A stretch of 64,000 bases of DNA from Verrucomicrobiia bacterium (GTDB lineage: Bacteria > Verrucomicrobiota > Verrucomicrobiia > Verrucomicrobiales > Akkermansiaceae), in the NCBI GenBank assembly GCA_030431475.1, contig JAUIJD010000010.1, positions 40,103-104,102 on the forward strand. Direction: 5' to 3'. The notes under the pieces are model-generated. The model saw nothing but the letters and a program-made list of their open reading frames with translations, had not been told where the DNA came from and ran no database searches. A program made the translations under genes and the position numbers. This document shows, one piece after another, positions 17,901 through 26,005 of this stretch (position 1 is the stretch's first letter; each line of letters opens with the position of its first letter).

Positions 17901-19151
17901 TCCTCGCTGAACCGCAACTACGGCTACAACTCGCCGGACTGGGAGCTGCTGCAGGCCTCGCTTTCGCCGTGGCTCGGGCAGGTCATCCGGCTGCGCATCG
18001 AAAGCTCCGGCGATTCCCGCCAGCCGGCCTCCGACCTCTACCTCGACAACATCGGCATCGGCGAGGAGCCTCCGGGCGCCCCGGTGCCGGCGTCGCCGGT
18101 CGAGCAGGCGATCGTCACCGAGCTGCGGCCGACACTGACGGTCGAGAATGCGGTCGACCCGCAGAGCGACCCGATGACCTACCGCTTCGAGGTCTATGCC
18201 GACGAGGCGCTGACCCAGCTCGTCGCCCAAGTCCCGGCGGTCGCCTCGGGCGCGGGGGTGACCTCGTGGCAGGTCGACGTCAACCTGCCCGACAACCATT
18301 TCTACTGGTGGCGCTGCCGGGCGGACGACGGTGACGACACCGGTCCGTGGAGCGAGGTGGCAACCTTCGCGGTGAACGAAATCAACAACCTCCCGAACGT
18401 GCCGACGCTGGTGTCGCCGCTGAACGGAACGACGATCTACAGCCTGAACGAGCTGGTGATCTGGCGCACGACCGACGATCCGGATCCGGGCGACCGCATC
18501 ATCGACTACCACCTCGAGGTCGATGACGACGCCGACTTCTCCTCGCCGCTGGTGAGCCAGGAGGGCATCGAGGTGACCGGCCTGCCGGACGGCGCGGGCT
18601 TCCTCGTCGGCGTTCCCTTCGCGGATCTCGGCGGGATCGAGGCGATCCGGGCCGGTGGCTGGTTCTGGCGGATCCGGGCGCGCGACAGCCGCTTCGGCTA
18701 CGGGGCGTGGTCGGGCGAGGAAGGGTACTTCCGGACGACCACCGACTACGAGCGCTTCCTCTACGATACCTACACGCCGGCCGAGCGGCTCGATCCCGCG
18801 ATCTCGGGCGACGACGTCGACCCGGACGGCGACGGCGTCGGGCAGATGATCGAGTTCGCCTGTGGCATGGACCTCGAGGTCCGCGATCCGGAGGGCGCGC
18901 CGGTGATGCGGATCGTGGAGGTCGGTGGCGAGGACCACCTGGCCTTCGAGTTCGACCGCAAGATTGGGACCGACCTGGTGGTCCGGCTCCAGGCCTCGCC
19001 CTCGCTTTCCTACGGCTGGCAGGACAGCGGGGCGACGGTCGAGGTGCTCGGCCCGATCGACGCCGGGCGCGAGCGCTGCCGGCTGGTCGATCCGCACCCG
19101 ATCGGACACTTCGGCCGGCGATTCGTGCGCGTGGAGGTGGCGTTGCCGTGA
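11829..19151 (+). CDS. Giant secreted protein of alternating MAM-like and fibronectin type III domains
   Basis: Up to 2440 residues. A basic stretch followed by WGLSVAVVAAWGTCVAA is a likely signal peptide. The body alternates jelly-roll (MAM or immune-inhibitor-A-like) domains, with motifs such as DGWAIDDVVI and WPVLSFHDQLDLG, and fibronectin type III domains with GTYYYRVFTVD. Three nearly identical copies of a 408-residue unit lie in the middle (see the 1,224-bp repeat). The C-terminus has DVDPDGDGVGQMIEFACGMD followed by a beta-rich segment ending RRFVRVEVALP. No membrane anchor is visible. Likely extracellular carbohydrate- or cell-contact protein. The first ATG lies inside the repeated leader; GTG 11916, aligned with GTG 2368 of the upstream paralogue, is an alternative start that keeps the signal peptide. 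Confidence 0.85.
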   Translation: MKAENGFGPSVGMPGAHLRNGWRRTVDGNVGRRCGRRSAWSKRTWGLSVAVVAAWGTCVAALVDDFEAGGGGWTFTGTWGVATECVHSPSHGITDSPGSYYDNGTDSTATMASDVDLSTSLRPVLSFWHEHSLEAGYDFGRVEVSTDGGASWSDPPLASYTGESGPMARQQLDLSAYAGEATVRVRFRLVTDGSVVRDGWAIDDVVIDDAPAPVTLATPTGGDLGRNHVDLSWGAAGGDFAAYVVLRSTSSGFSTDDATVLARIESGGTTTWTDITANPKTGYHYRVLVEGASGLVSESNEVSATTLAGMDFPFLDDGEGGGGTWVADAPWGLSGEEAYRGGAAWADSPGGDYADGIAGQSLTLAAPVDLSGSSAPALCFAHKLVLGSGDAALVEVSTDDGSSWTPLASYNPGSAPADWQPVRVGLSGYREPSVLVRFRLTTDSSNTADGWHLDDISIAESPAPVAAPLGSEVTSSSARVTWTASGHPQVTGYVVCRTSSGEAGLDDLVAELPSSAGTSHVDGGLVLNTDYSYRVFAVTSYRTYSEPSAYALAIHTLSNPAPWSEGFEGVLDNWVTGGNSGTNDWASSAEAAQAGAACLADTPGTSYSPGDDTWIDTSVDLTGTEWPVLSFHDRLDLGTGDWVRLEVSAPGKPTRHMYGCFEGGHADWREQRIDLSEWKGSDQVKLRFRLAADGDASVGSGWLLDSMDVSENPDRAVAAVLPVTEDFEGDLQGTWLASGWYSAPDAQSVDGVASGRVSDSDRMRDVWHGLTLSKPVTLGPAVQATYWVRGELASYSYFRLQYSEDDGASWPEVGAVNLNYGTNLGEFTRYQADLSGLAGKTVRLRLHLSADTRAPTASIRVDKFTLDDMPAAVSLDSATPSLRSIDLGWSETPLGGDFVRYELWRSTSANVSVTNGEKIFETTDALETDFEDTGLNIGGTYYYRVFTVDVRDTFIPSNELASTTVPVVLPFVDGMEATDNWVIGSHNANAADWGISADSPQEGGGCMESNPGGHYGPATDSYFETAVDLTGTEWPVLSFHDQLDLGAADWVRLEVSATGKPTRHLYGCYEGGHADWREQRIDLSEWKGSDNVRLRFRLWSDDAPTTGTGWRVDAVSVSENPDRAVAAVLPVTEDFEGDLQGTWLASGWHSAPDAQSVDGVASGRVSDSDRMRDVWHGLTLTKPVTLGPAVQATYWVRGELASYSYFRLHYSEDDGASWPEVGAVNLNYGTNLGGFTRYQADLSGLAGKTVRLRLHVSADTRAPTASIRVDKFTLDDMPAAVSFDSATPSLRSIDLDWSETPLGGDFVRYELWRSTSANVSVTNGEKVFETTNALETDFEDTGLNIGGTYYYRVFTVDVRDTFIPSNELASTTVPVVLPFADGMEATDNWVIGSHNANAADWGISADSPQEGGGCMESNPGGHYGPATDSYFETAVDLTGTEWPVLSFHDQLDLGAADWVRLEVSATGKPTRHLYGCYEGGHADWREQRIDLSEWKGSDNVRLRFRLWSDDAPTTGTGWRVDAVSVSENPDRAVAAVLPVTEDFEGDLQGTWLASGWHSAPDAQSVDGVASGRVSDSDRMRDVWHGLTLSKPVTLGPAVQATYWVRGELASYSYFRLQYSEDDGASWPEVGAVNLNYGTNLGEFTRYQADLSGLAGKTVRLRLHVSADTRAPTASIRVEKFTLDDMPQAVLAEPIDDIQPTSLRLNWQASTLPTFVRYRIYRSLDANVTTASTLLAEIDEAGTESFADTDLQTRTTYYYRIFVVDDRDTHSPSGLVSATTLGIPLPIDEDFEGGLDGWTTTGEWQAFAGTGRGGGAALVDSPGDYQASTTTHAQFAVDPRGMDWPVLRFWDKHAFAGGSWGAVEISTNGTNWGNRRYGVTGIRTEWREQAIDLSPWKDEERLFIRFIRGTDTNLADGWTIDDLTLTDHVAAPDYPVWDDGGGLPWLSARWQSVTDDPYQGTTCLHDSPEGRYAPNVAHQLVLAHPLDLTSAVDPKLTLFLRGQLLSYSYFRVHVSTDEGLNWTEISSLNRNYGYNSPDWELLQASLSPWLGQVIRLRIESSGDSRQPASDLYLDNIGIGEEPPGAPVPASPVEQAIVTELRPTLTVENAVDPQSDPMTYRFEVYADEALTQLVAQVPAVASGAGVTSWQVDVNLPDNHFYWWRCRADDGDDTGPWSEVATFAVNEINNLPNVPTLVSPLNGTTIYSLNELVIWRTTDDPDPGDRIIDYHLEVDDDADFSSPLVSQEGIEVTGLPDGAGFLVGVPFADLGGIEAIRAGGWFWRIRARDSRFGYGAWSGEEGYFRTTTDYERFLYDTYTPAERLDPAISGDDVDPDGDGVGQMIEFACGMDLEVRDPEGAPVMRIVEVGGEDHLAFEFDRKIGTDLVVRLQASPSLSYGWQDSGATVEVLGPIDAGRERCRLVDPHPIGHFGRRFVRVEVALP
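13953..16900 (+). repeat. 1,224-bp in-frame tandem repeat, two full copies plus a partial third
   Basis: The unit boundary GTTTCGGAAAACCCGGACC occurs at 13953, 15177 and 16401, exactly 1,224 bp apart. Copies 1 and 2 are full (13953-15176, 15177-16400). The third diverges after about 16,880, where MPAAVS becomes MPQAVL. Each unit encodes a jelly-roll, a fibronectin type III and a second jelly-roll domain (408 residues). Copies differ by scattered substitutions only, for example GCTTTCCAAGCC versus GCTCACCAAGCC near 14,145 and 15,367, which points to recent duplication or ongoing gene conversion. Confidence 0.95.
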
Positions 19152-19234
19152 GATCCGCGGCTCTCGATTCCGAAAATTTACCCGAAAATTCTGCTGCCGC
19201 TGCTAACGTTCGTGATGCGGATCTATCTCGTAGC

Positions 19235-19768
19235 GTGAACGAGTCCGACGAAGCGGAATACGTGCGCCTGTTGAATGATCATCAGGCGATGATCCGCGCG
19301 TTCATCATTTCGCTGATGCCCGGGGCGCCGGGCGTGGACGACGTCATCCAGGAGGCCAACCAGGTCCTCTGGAAGAAGCGGGGAGACTTCGAGATCGGGA
19401 CCAATTTCCGGAGCTGGGCGCTGACCATCTGCCGCTTCCAGGCGATGGCGCAGCTCAAGAAGCTGCGGCAGCAGCGCTGGGTGTCCCTGAGCGACGGCCT
19501 GGCGGAAACCATGGCCGACGAGATGGAGGCGGAGATCGATGCCGGCTTCGAGGAGGAACGGCGCGACGCGCTCCGCTCGTGCATGGGCAAGCTGCGGGAG
19601 GTCGATCGCGAGCTGCTGCTCGAGCGCTACTGGCATCGGACGCGGCTGCAGGACTTCGCGGTGATGACGGGGCGCTCGGTCGGAGGCCTGAGGGTGACGC
19701 TTTTCCGCCTGCGGACCGGCTTGAAGCGCTGCATTGAACAGAATCTTGAAGCGGAGGGAGGCGCATGA
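19235..19768 (+). CDS. ECF-type RNA polymerase sigma factor
   Basis: 177 residues from GTG 19235. Region 2 is visible as YVRLLNDHQAMIRAFIISL and VDDVIQEANQVLWKK, with FRSWALTICRFQAM continuing it. Region 4 follows as LREVDRELLLERYWH and DFAVMTGRSVGGLRVTLFR. This matches the Rhodopirellula/Verrucomicrobium group of sigma-70 family ECF factors. I chose the GTG because it precedes the conserved region directly; the open frame further upstream lies within the preceding giant gene. The stop overlaps the next start as ATGA (19765-19768), so it is translationally coupled to the FecR-like gene, which is its probable regulator. It should direct transcription of this surface-protein operon or of related genes elsewhere. 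Confidence 0.9.
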   Translation: MNESDEAEYVRLLNDHQAMIRAFIISLMPGAPGVDDVIQEANQVLWKKRGDFEIGTNFRSWALTICRFQAMAQLKKLRQQRWVSLSDGLAETMADEMEAEIDAGFEEERRDALRSCMGKLREVDRELLLERYWHRTRLQDFAVMTGRSVGGLRVTLFRLRTGLKRCIEQNLEAEGGA

Positions 19769-21345
19769 CCGAAGGCCGGAGCTACGACGCGCCGCTGGAG
19801 CGCCTGCTGCACGACCTTGAGGATGGAAATCTCTCTCCCGAGGGCTGGCGGAAGCTCGAGGAACGGCTCAAGGCTGATCCGGAGGCGCGCCGGAAATACC
19901 GCGAGCACATGGCCTTTGCCAGCGCACTTCACGCCGAGGCGCGGGCGGTCGGGGAGATTGAAGACCGAACCCCGCGCGCCGAAAAGGTGATGGCACCGAG
20001 ACGGATCTTCGCCCGGTCCGTGCTGGCGGCGGCGGCAGTACTCGCGCTGCTGGCGGCGGTGGCCTCGTGGATCATGATTCCGAAGCCGGACCCGGCCCGG
20101 GTCGTGGCCGGCCCCTCGACGAGCTGGTACTTCACCGCGGGCGGAATCGATGACGGAGGCGAGTTCATCGACGGCTCGCGGGTGTCGGTCGACACCGGCA
20201 CGCTGGAGATGGTCTCGACGACCGGCACGCGCGTCCTGCTGGAAGCACCGGCGGATTTCGAGTGGCAGCGGCCCTTGCGGGGCGAGCTGCACGCGGGTCA
20301 GGCCTGGTTCGCCGTCGCCCGAGGCGACGAGGGTTTCAAGGTCCGGCTTGGAGCGGTCGATGTGACCGATCTCGGCACCGAGTTCGGTCTTCGCCGGCGG
20401 GCGGGGGCGGATGAGGTGCACGTCGGGGTCGGCCGGGTGAGGGTCGAGTCGATTCACAAGATCGGACATGCGGTTGAACTGCAGGCCGACGAGGCAGTCG
20501 TGGCGGGTCCGACCGGCCGGACGCGGGGAGCCCCGTGCCGGCCGGAGAGTTTCGTGCGCCAGCTTCCCGTGGAGGTGCCGATGATCCGCTGGAGCTTCGA
20601 TGAATCGAAGGACTCGCGTTTCGAAGCCGACGCCGCCGGGCTGCCGGCGTTTTCCTTCTCGATCCTCGACGACGGAGGCAAGGCACGGGAGCCGGTGGTG
20701 GTCGCCGGCCGGTTCGGAGGGGCCCTGGATCTCGGCGCCAGTGGATTCGGCGCCCGATCGGAGTTTCCCGGGTTCTCGGGGGGGGTTCCGCGAACGGTGG
20801 CGATCTGGATTCGTGGCTCCCGCCAGGAGAGGCACATCTATCCGCCGACCGGGCGGGACATGCATCCTTCGATCGTGCGCTGGGGACGCGACGCCCATGG
20901 CGGCAAGTGGCAGCTGGCGGTGGGCGCCGCCGGCGAACTGGTGGCCACCCAGTGGGGAGGGGCGTGGCGCTCCGGGAGGGTTCCGGCGGGACGGAGCGCC
21001 TTGGACGAAGAATGGCACCATGTCGCGTCGGTCTTCACCGGTCGCTACCTCGAAGGCGGTGTGCCGGAGGTGATCCACTACCTCGATGGTGAACGGCTCG
21101 AGGTGCTGGACACCATGCCGGCCTTGCCGATCGACACCGTCACCGACCACGCCCAGAGCTGGACGCTTTCCCTCGGAATCCAGGATGTCCCTGGAGAAGA
21201 CCAGCCGCCCCTTCCCGACATCGCGCTCGACGAGCTGCTGCTGCTCCGCCACGCGCTCGACGATGCGCAGGTACGCACCCTTTACCAAACCAACGAATGG
21301 CGTCCGGAAGGTCGCCCGAATTCCGAAACCCCAACCGAACCATGA
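19765..21345 (+). CDS. FecR-like anti-sigma regulator with C-terminal LamG-like lectin domain
   Basis: 526 residues. The N-terminal ~80 residues are cytoplasmic and helical (LEDGNLSPEGWRKLEERL), the likely sigma-binding part. One membrane segment follows (about 90-112, SVLAAAAVLALLAAVASWI). Residues ~130-250 are a FecR domain (TGTRVLLEAPADFEW, GELHAGQAWFAVARGDEGF, VTDLGTEFGL). From ~270 onward is a concanavalin A-like LamG domain with WSFDESKD, GRFGGALDLGASG, WHHVASVFTGRYL and LDELLLLRHALDDAQV. FecR proteins transmit an outside signal to a cognate ECF sigma factor. The fused lectin-like part could sense glycans. It overlaps its neighbours by ATGA at both ends. Confidence 0.9.
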   Translation: MTEGRSYDAPLERLLHDLEDGNLSPEGWRKLEERLKADPEARRKYREHMAFASALHAEARAVGEIEDRTPRAEKVMAPRRIFARSVLAAAAVLALLAAVASWIMIPKPDPARVVAGPSTSWYFTAGGIDDGGEFIDGSRVSVDTGTLEMVSTTGTRVLLEAPADFEWQRPLRGELHAGQAWFAVARGDEGFKVRLGAVDVTDLGTEFGLRRRAGADEVHVGVGRVRVESIHKIGHAVELQADEAVVAGPTGRTRGAPCRPESFVRQLPVEVPMIRWSFDESKDSRFEADAAGLPAFSFSILDDGGKAREPVVVAGRFGGALDLGASGFGARSEFPGFSGGVPRTVAIWIRGSRQERHIYPPTGRDMHPSIVRWGRDAHGGKWQLAVGAAGELVATQWGGAWRSGRVPAGRSALDEEWHHVASVFTGRYLEGGVPEVIHYLDGERLEVLDTMPALPIDTVTDHAQSWTLSLGIQDVPGEDQPPLPDIALDELLLLRHALDDAQVRTLYQTNEWRPEGRPNSETPTEP

Positions 21346-24300
21346 AAATCACCCAACTGTGGCCGACCGCGCTCGGTCTGGTCCTCGCCGCTCCGATTGC
21401 CTCCGCGACGGTACTGGAGAACGATTTCGAAGCGGAAACCGTGGGCAGCTTCCCGGCGAGCGGCTTCTTCGACATCAACGCCCAGGGAACCCGCGTCGTC
21501 GAGGACGACACGACGGCCACCCCCTTCGGAGCCGCGAACCAGTACTTCCATCTCGGCGGCGCGAACCTCCGGGTGGCCACGGCGATTCCGGGCGGGGAGA
21601 TCAACGAGCTGATCCAGATAGGTTTTGATCTCGTCGAGCCGTCGGGCGTCGGGAGCACGTCGATCCTTTTCGGACTGGCGGCCAACGTGACCTCGCTCGA
21701 CCTCAACGAGAACGCGGCCTACGCCTTCACGCTCAACAACGGCACGCTCGCCAGCTCGGGAAACACCGCGGTGGAAAGCGGCAGCCTGCCGGCGCTGAGC
21801 GAGGACACCGCCTACCGCTTCGAGTTCACCCTCAACCGTACCGGCGCCACGGCGGACTATCCGGATCCCACGAATCCCGCCAATCCGGCGCTCAGTCTGG
21901 ATGACGGTCGCCTCGCCCTCTGGATCCAGGACCTGGGCACCAGCAACTGGTCCGGCCCGGTGATCCTGACCACCTCCCAGGCGGCGGCCCCGCAGGAGTT
22001 CATGTTCCGGGGGTTCAGCACTTTCGACAACCAGATCTACGTCGACAACCTGGTCGTGTCCGACGCCGGCATGTGGGACGGCGAGGGAGCCGACGGATTC
22101 TGGGCCACGGCCGCCAACTGGGTCGGCGACACCGTTCCTTCCGCCGGCGATGCCCTGGTCTTCGGCGCCGGCCCGGACACCCTCCTGACCAACGACCTCG
22201 CGGCCGGAACCTCGTTCTCCGGACTGCGCTACCTCCCGACCGCGGGCGACTATTTCACCGACGGCGCGGCCATCACGCTGACCGGACCGGTGGTCAACGA
22301 CTCCCCGGCCGCCCAGATCCTCGCCACCCCGGTCACGCTCGGCGCCGACCTCGAGGTCCAGGTGAATGACGGGGACGTCTTCTTCGACGGTGTGCTTTCC
22401 GGCGGCTTCGGGCTGGAGAAGACCGGCCCTGGCACCGCAGCGCTCACCAACCTCAACACCTACACCGGCACCACCACGGTGAGCGAGGGAGTGCTGCAAC
22501 TCGGAGACGGGACCTTCGACGGCAACGTCGCGGGGCCCATCGTGAACGCCGCCGCCCTCGCCCTCGCCCCGGCTTCGGACACCGACTTCGGCAGCGCGAT
22601 CAGTGGCGCCGGAGTCCTCCGGGTGCTCGGGCCCGCCCGGTCCCGGCTCACCGGGACCAACAGCTACACCGGCGAGACGCTCATCGAGGACGGCGTGCTG
22701 GGGCTCGATGCCGGTTCATCGCTTCCTGCCGGCGCGGCGCTCGCCTTCGTCGGATCCGCCGGGCAGCTTGAGGTGGACGGCACGGCCGTCACGCTGGGGT
22801 CACTGCGTGCGGACGGCCCGGTGCCGGGCACCAGCACCGGGGTCGGCACCGGCAGCCTGACCGTCGACGGCGGCGACCTCCCGGTCGGCCCCGGGAACGA
22901 CAGCTCGCCGGGCGATGCCGTCGCGCTCGATTTCTCCGGCCTGGCCGGCTTCACCTACGACAACGCCGCGGGCATCGTCTCCGTCGGCAACCAGGTCGGC
23001 GGTGGCAACGGACGCACCGGAACCCTGACGCTCTCGGATGCCTCGATCCTCACGGCCGACTTCATCCGCGTGCAGAACGTCGGCAGCGGCACCTCGAATC
23101 CATGCCTGGGCGTGCTCGAACTCGGCGCCGACACGACGCTGAACACCAACGAGATCGAGATCGCCCACAGCGGGCGGGACAGCGGAACGATCCGCTTCCG
23201 CAGCGGCCTGGCCTCCGGCACCCTGACGCTCCGTGCCGCGGACGGCACCGGTCGCGCGGCGATCGACATGGGCCGCCGCAACAGCAGCTTCTTCTCAAGC
23301 CATGACGTCACGATCGACCTCGTCTCCGGCGGCACGGTGAGCAGCACGCTCGACGCCCTGGTCTCCACGCTCACGGTCGGTGATCTCGGCTTCGGAAACA
23401 ACGTCACTCAGAACGCCTCGTTCCGGATGGGAGGCGGCACGCTCGACGCCAACTCGATCCAGCTCGGCAAGATGCTCAACTCGGGAACCGGCGGCGTGCT
23501 CAACTCGACCCTTTCGGTCGATGGCGGCGACGTGATCGCCCCGGTGGTGGCCTTCGGGGAGAACTCCAGCACCGACGGCGCCCTCAACGCCACCCTTGAA
23601 ATGATCGCCGGTTCGCTGACCGCGACCACGCTGGCGGCCGGCAGCGACACCGGCGCCGGGTCCAGCACCCGGACCCTGTCGCTGCAGGGCGGGGCGCTGT
23701 CGAACACCCCGGGCGAGGACTTCACGGTGACCGGTGTGACGCTCGAAGTGCCCTCCGGCGCGATGCCTGCGCTCGAGGTCGAGGCGGGTCGCACGGCGAC
23801 GCTCGGGGCCGGGTCCGCCGCGCAGTTCGGCATCGACAGCGGAACCGGCACGTCCGGCACGCTGGTGATCACCGGCGACCTCGTCGTCGCCGGAAACGTT
23901 CGCCTGTCCCTGGTCGACGAGGCCGCCGAGCCCGGCCCGCTCCCGGTCGGAACCAAGCTGGTGCTCGTCGATTACACCGCCGGCAGTCTCACCGGCCTCT
24001 TCGAGGATGCCTCGGCCGCCGTGATCAACGACGGCGATCTGATCGAACTCGGCTTCAACGTGTTCGAGGTCGACTACGACGACACGCTCGGGGGTGGATC
24101 GCTGGCGGTCACGCTGACCGTCGACCAGTCCTTCAGCACCGCCACCTTCGTCTACGACGTCGGCGACCGCGTCGGCAGTGGCAACGCGCTGAGCACCGAC
24201 GGCTGGAGCGGCGACGACCTTCCCAATTGGGTCGGGCAGAGCCAGTCGGGTGACATCTACGCCCGCAACACCAACGACGGGGATGACCGCATCACCCGCA

Positions 24301-25199
24301 CCAATGACGCGGGATTCGGCTACAGCATCCCCTCGGATGCGACGAGCGTGACCCTCGACATCACCGCCCGAACCAACAACAACCTGTGGGAGGCGGTGCT
24401 GGTAACGGGCGCCACGAATGTGCTCGGGGTCGGCTACGACGACACCGTGGACAAGTTCTACGTCGTCGACGGAGCGAATCGGATCGACGAGGGCGGAACC
24501 ACCTTCACTTCGGGTGACGTCCTCCTGACCGTGCGCCTCGTGGTGGATCCCGTGGCCCAGACCGCGGACCTCATCTACGACCCGGAAGGAGCGGCGACCG
24601 TGATGATTGACGATGCGCCGGTGACCGTCGATGGCCCCGCCCTCGCGGCTGCCGATGGATTGGCGATGCGGGCCGACAGCCGGTTCACCGGGGTGGCGAG
24701 CTACACGCTCGAGGTGCAGACCGCGGCCGGGGGCGCCGACCCGTACGACGACTGGGCGGAAAGCTTCAGCCTCGATCCGCAGGGCGACGGTGCCCCGGGC
24801 GAGGATCCGGACGGCGACGGCGTGATCAACCGGATCGAGTATGCGCTCAATGACAACCCGACCTCCGGGGCCGCTTCCGGCAAGGTGGTCGGATCGGTGC
24901 AGGACGTCGGCGGCGACGACGTCCTGACCCTCACCCTCCCGGTGCGCGGCAGCGGCACGCCGTTCTCCGGGGCGACCGAGCAGGTCTCGGACGCGGTCGA
25001 CGGCCTCGTCTACCGCATCCAGGGCAGCGACGATCTGGTCGACTGGACCTCGATGGTCATCAGCGAGGTCACGCCGGCGCTCGACGCGGGCCTGCCTCCT
25101 CTCGACGACGGCTGGGAATACCGCACCTTCCGCACCCCGGGCACGGTCGATGCGGATCCCATGGACTTCATCCGTCCGGTCATCGAGGCGGCTCCGTGA
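21342..25199 (+). CDS. PATR (autotransporter-associated beta-strand repeat) secreted protein 1
   Basis: 1285 residues from ATG 21342, which overlaps the preceding stop as ATGA and begins a clear signal peptide, MKITQLWPTALGLVLAAP. After an N-terminal beta-sandwich (to about residue 240) a PATR motif appears: GGFGLEKTGPGTAALTNLNTY, then TGTTTVSEGVLQLGDG. Long Gly/Asn/Thr-rich beta-helix-like repeats follow. There is no recognisable outer-membrane barrel at the C-terminus. It ends instead in a module with DPDGDGVINRIEYALNDNP, RIQGSDDLVDWTSM and YRTF..FIRPVIEAAP. Probable large surface or extracellular protein. Same operon as the sigma factor and its FecR partner. Confidence 0.88.
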   Translation: MKITQLWPTALGLVLAAPIASATVLENDFEAETVGSFPASGFFDINAQGTRVVEDDTTATPFGAANQYFHLGGANLRVATAIPGGEINELIQIGFDLVEPSGVGSTSILFGLAANVTSLDLNENAAYAFTLNNGTLASSGNTAVESGSLPALSEDTAYRFEFTLNRTGATADYPDPTNPANPALSLDDGRLALWIQDLGTSNWSGPVILTTSQAAAPQEFMFRGFSTFDNQIYVDNLVVSDAGMWDGEGADGFWATAANWVGDTVPSAGDALVFGAGPDTLLTNDLAAGTSFSGLRYLPTAGDYFTDGAAITLTGPVVNDSPAAQILATPVTLGADLEVQVNDGDVFFDGVLSGGFGLEKTGPGTAALTNLNTYTGTTTVSEGVLQLGDGTFDGNVAGPIVNAAALALAPASDTDFGSAISGAGVLRVLGPARSRLTGTNSYTGETLIEDGVLGLDAGSSLPAGAALAFVGSAGQLEVDGTAVTLGSLRADGPVPGTSTGVGTGSLTVDGGDLPVGPGNDSSPGDAVALDFSGLAGFTYDNAAGIVSVGNQVGGGNGRTGTLTLSDASILTADFIRVQNVGSGTSNPCLGVLELGADTTLNTNEIEIAHSGRDSGTIRFRSGLASGTLTLRAADGTGRAAIDMGRRNSSFFSSHDVTIDLVSGGTVSSTLDALVSTLTVGDLGFGNNVTQNASFRMGGGTLDANSIQLGKMLNSGTGGVLNSTLSVDGGDVIAPVVAFGENSSTDGALNATLEMIAGSLTATTLAAGSDTGAGSSTRTLSLQGGALSNTPGEDFTVTGVTLEVPSGAMPALEVEAGRTATLGAGSAAQFGIDSGTGTSGTLVITGDLVVAGNVRLSLVDEAAEPGPLPVGTKLVLVDYTAGSLTGLFEDASAAVINDGDLIELGFNVFEVDYDDTLGGGSLAVTLTVDQSFSTATFVYDVGDRVGSGNALSTDGWSGDDLPNWVGQSQSGDIYARNTNDGDDRITRTNDAGFGYSIPSDATSVTLDITARTNNNLWEAVLVTGATNVLGVGYDDTVDKFYVVDGANRIDEGGTTFTSGDVLLTVRLVVDPVAQTADLIYDPEGAATVMIDDAPVTVDGPALAAADGLAMRADSRFTGVASYTLEVQTAAGGADPYDDWAESFSLDPQGDGAPGEDPDGDGVINRIEYALNDNPTSGAASGKVVGSVQDVGGDDVLTLTLPVRGSGTPFSGATEQVSDAVDGLVYRIQGSDDLVDWTSMVISEVTPALDAGLPPLDDGWEYRTFRTPGTVDADPMDFIRPVIEAAP

Positions 25200-25234
25200 T
25201 CTCCCGAATTCCCAACGCACAATTCATCCCCACC

Positions 25235-26005
25235 ATGAACACTCCGAACATGATGACCGAAGACAGGCTCCGCATCGCCGCTCTCGCCTTGGCCGCGCTG
25301 GGCGCGGGAGCCGCCCAGGCGGCGACCCTCTACAATGTGGACATCGCCCGCAACCGGGGCGGGGAGGTTTACAACGCCTCCACCGACGATTCCGCCCTCG
25401 TCTGGAACAGCGCCTCGCCCGGGGGCTCCAGCTCGATGACGTGGAACGTGTACAGCACCGGAACGGGCAACCTGACCGGGGCCACGATTTCGTTGAGCGA
25501 CCTCGACGACTCCGGCGGAACGACTTCGTCCTACTCGGTGTCGATCGGTTCGGTGAACACCGACGGTTACTCGGACCAGAGCCCGCGGGACGGTGTCTGG
25601 ACGAGTTACATGACGACCTCGGTGGTCAACGGATCCGGGCCCGACATCACGATCAGCGGCTTCGCGCCGGGAGAGATCGTGAACCTCGTCATCTACACCG
25701 GACACGCCCGCTGGAGTGGAACCAACACCGGGGAGTTCACCTTTGGCGGATCCACCCAAAGCTATTCGGAAACCGGGGCATCGAGCAGCATGCCGCTCAC
25801 CGAGGGCGCCACCTATCTCCGCTTCGACGGGCTGGTTCCCGATGGCAACGGCGACATCACCGGCAGCTTCGGTGCCCTCGCCAGCGGGCAGGAGGGTCTG
25901 GCCGTGCTTTCGGGCCTGCAGTTCGAGGTGGTACCCGAACCCTCCGGCCTCGCCTTCGGTGGTTTCGGGGCCCTTGCCCTGCTGCTGCGGCGCCGCCGGC
26001 GATGA
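25235..26005 (+). CDS. PEP-CTERM sorted secreted protein 1
   Basis: 256 residues from ATG 25235. The signal peptide is LRIAALALAALGAGAAQAA. The mature part is a beta-rich domain of unknown function (NVDIARNRGGEVYNAS, GFAPGEIVNLVIYTGHARW). The C-terminus is a canonical PEP-CTERM signal: VPEPSG, a hydrophobic stretch LAFGGFGALALLL, and a run of arginines. In known systems exosortase and EpsH-linked machinery processes such signals; no exosortase gene is in this window. It follows PATR protein 1 by about 35 bp and overlaps the PL8 lyase start by ATGA (26002-26005), so co-production with the lyase is likely. Confidence 0.9.
   Translation: MNTPNMMTEDRLRIAALALAALGAGAAQAATLYNVDIARNRGGEVYNASTDDSALVWNSASPGGSSSMTWNVYSTGTGNLTGATISLSDLDDSGGTTSSYSVSIGSVNTDGYSDQSPRDGVWTSYMTTSVVNGSGPDITISGFAPGEIVNLVIYTGHARWSGTNTGEFTFGGSTQSYSETGASSSMPLTEGATYLRFDGLVPDGNGDITGSFGALASGQEGLAVLSGLQFEVVPEPSGLAFGGFGALALLLRRRRR

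Noticed and set aside
11712..19109. A 2465-codon open frame on the minus strand opposite the giant FN3/MAM gene
   Set aside because: It is Arg/His/Pro-rich with no domains or signal peptide. The + strand carries clear signal-peptide, MAM-like and FN3 patterns. Long antisense frames are expected in GC-rich genes.
18707..19234. A longer N-terminus for the sigma factor
   Set aside because: It would overlap the preceding giant gene by more than 400 bp with Arg/Gly-rich text unlike any sigma factor. GTG 19235 sits directly before the conserved domain.
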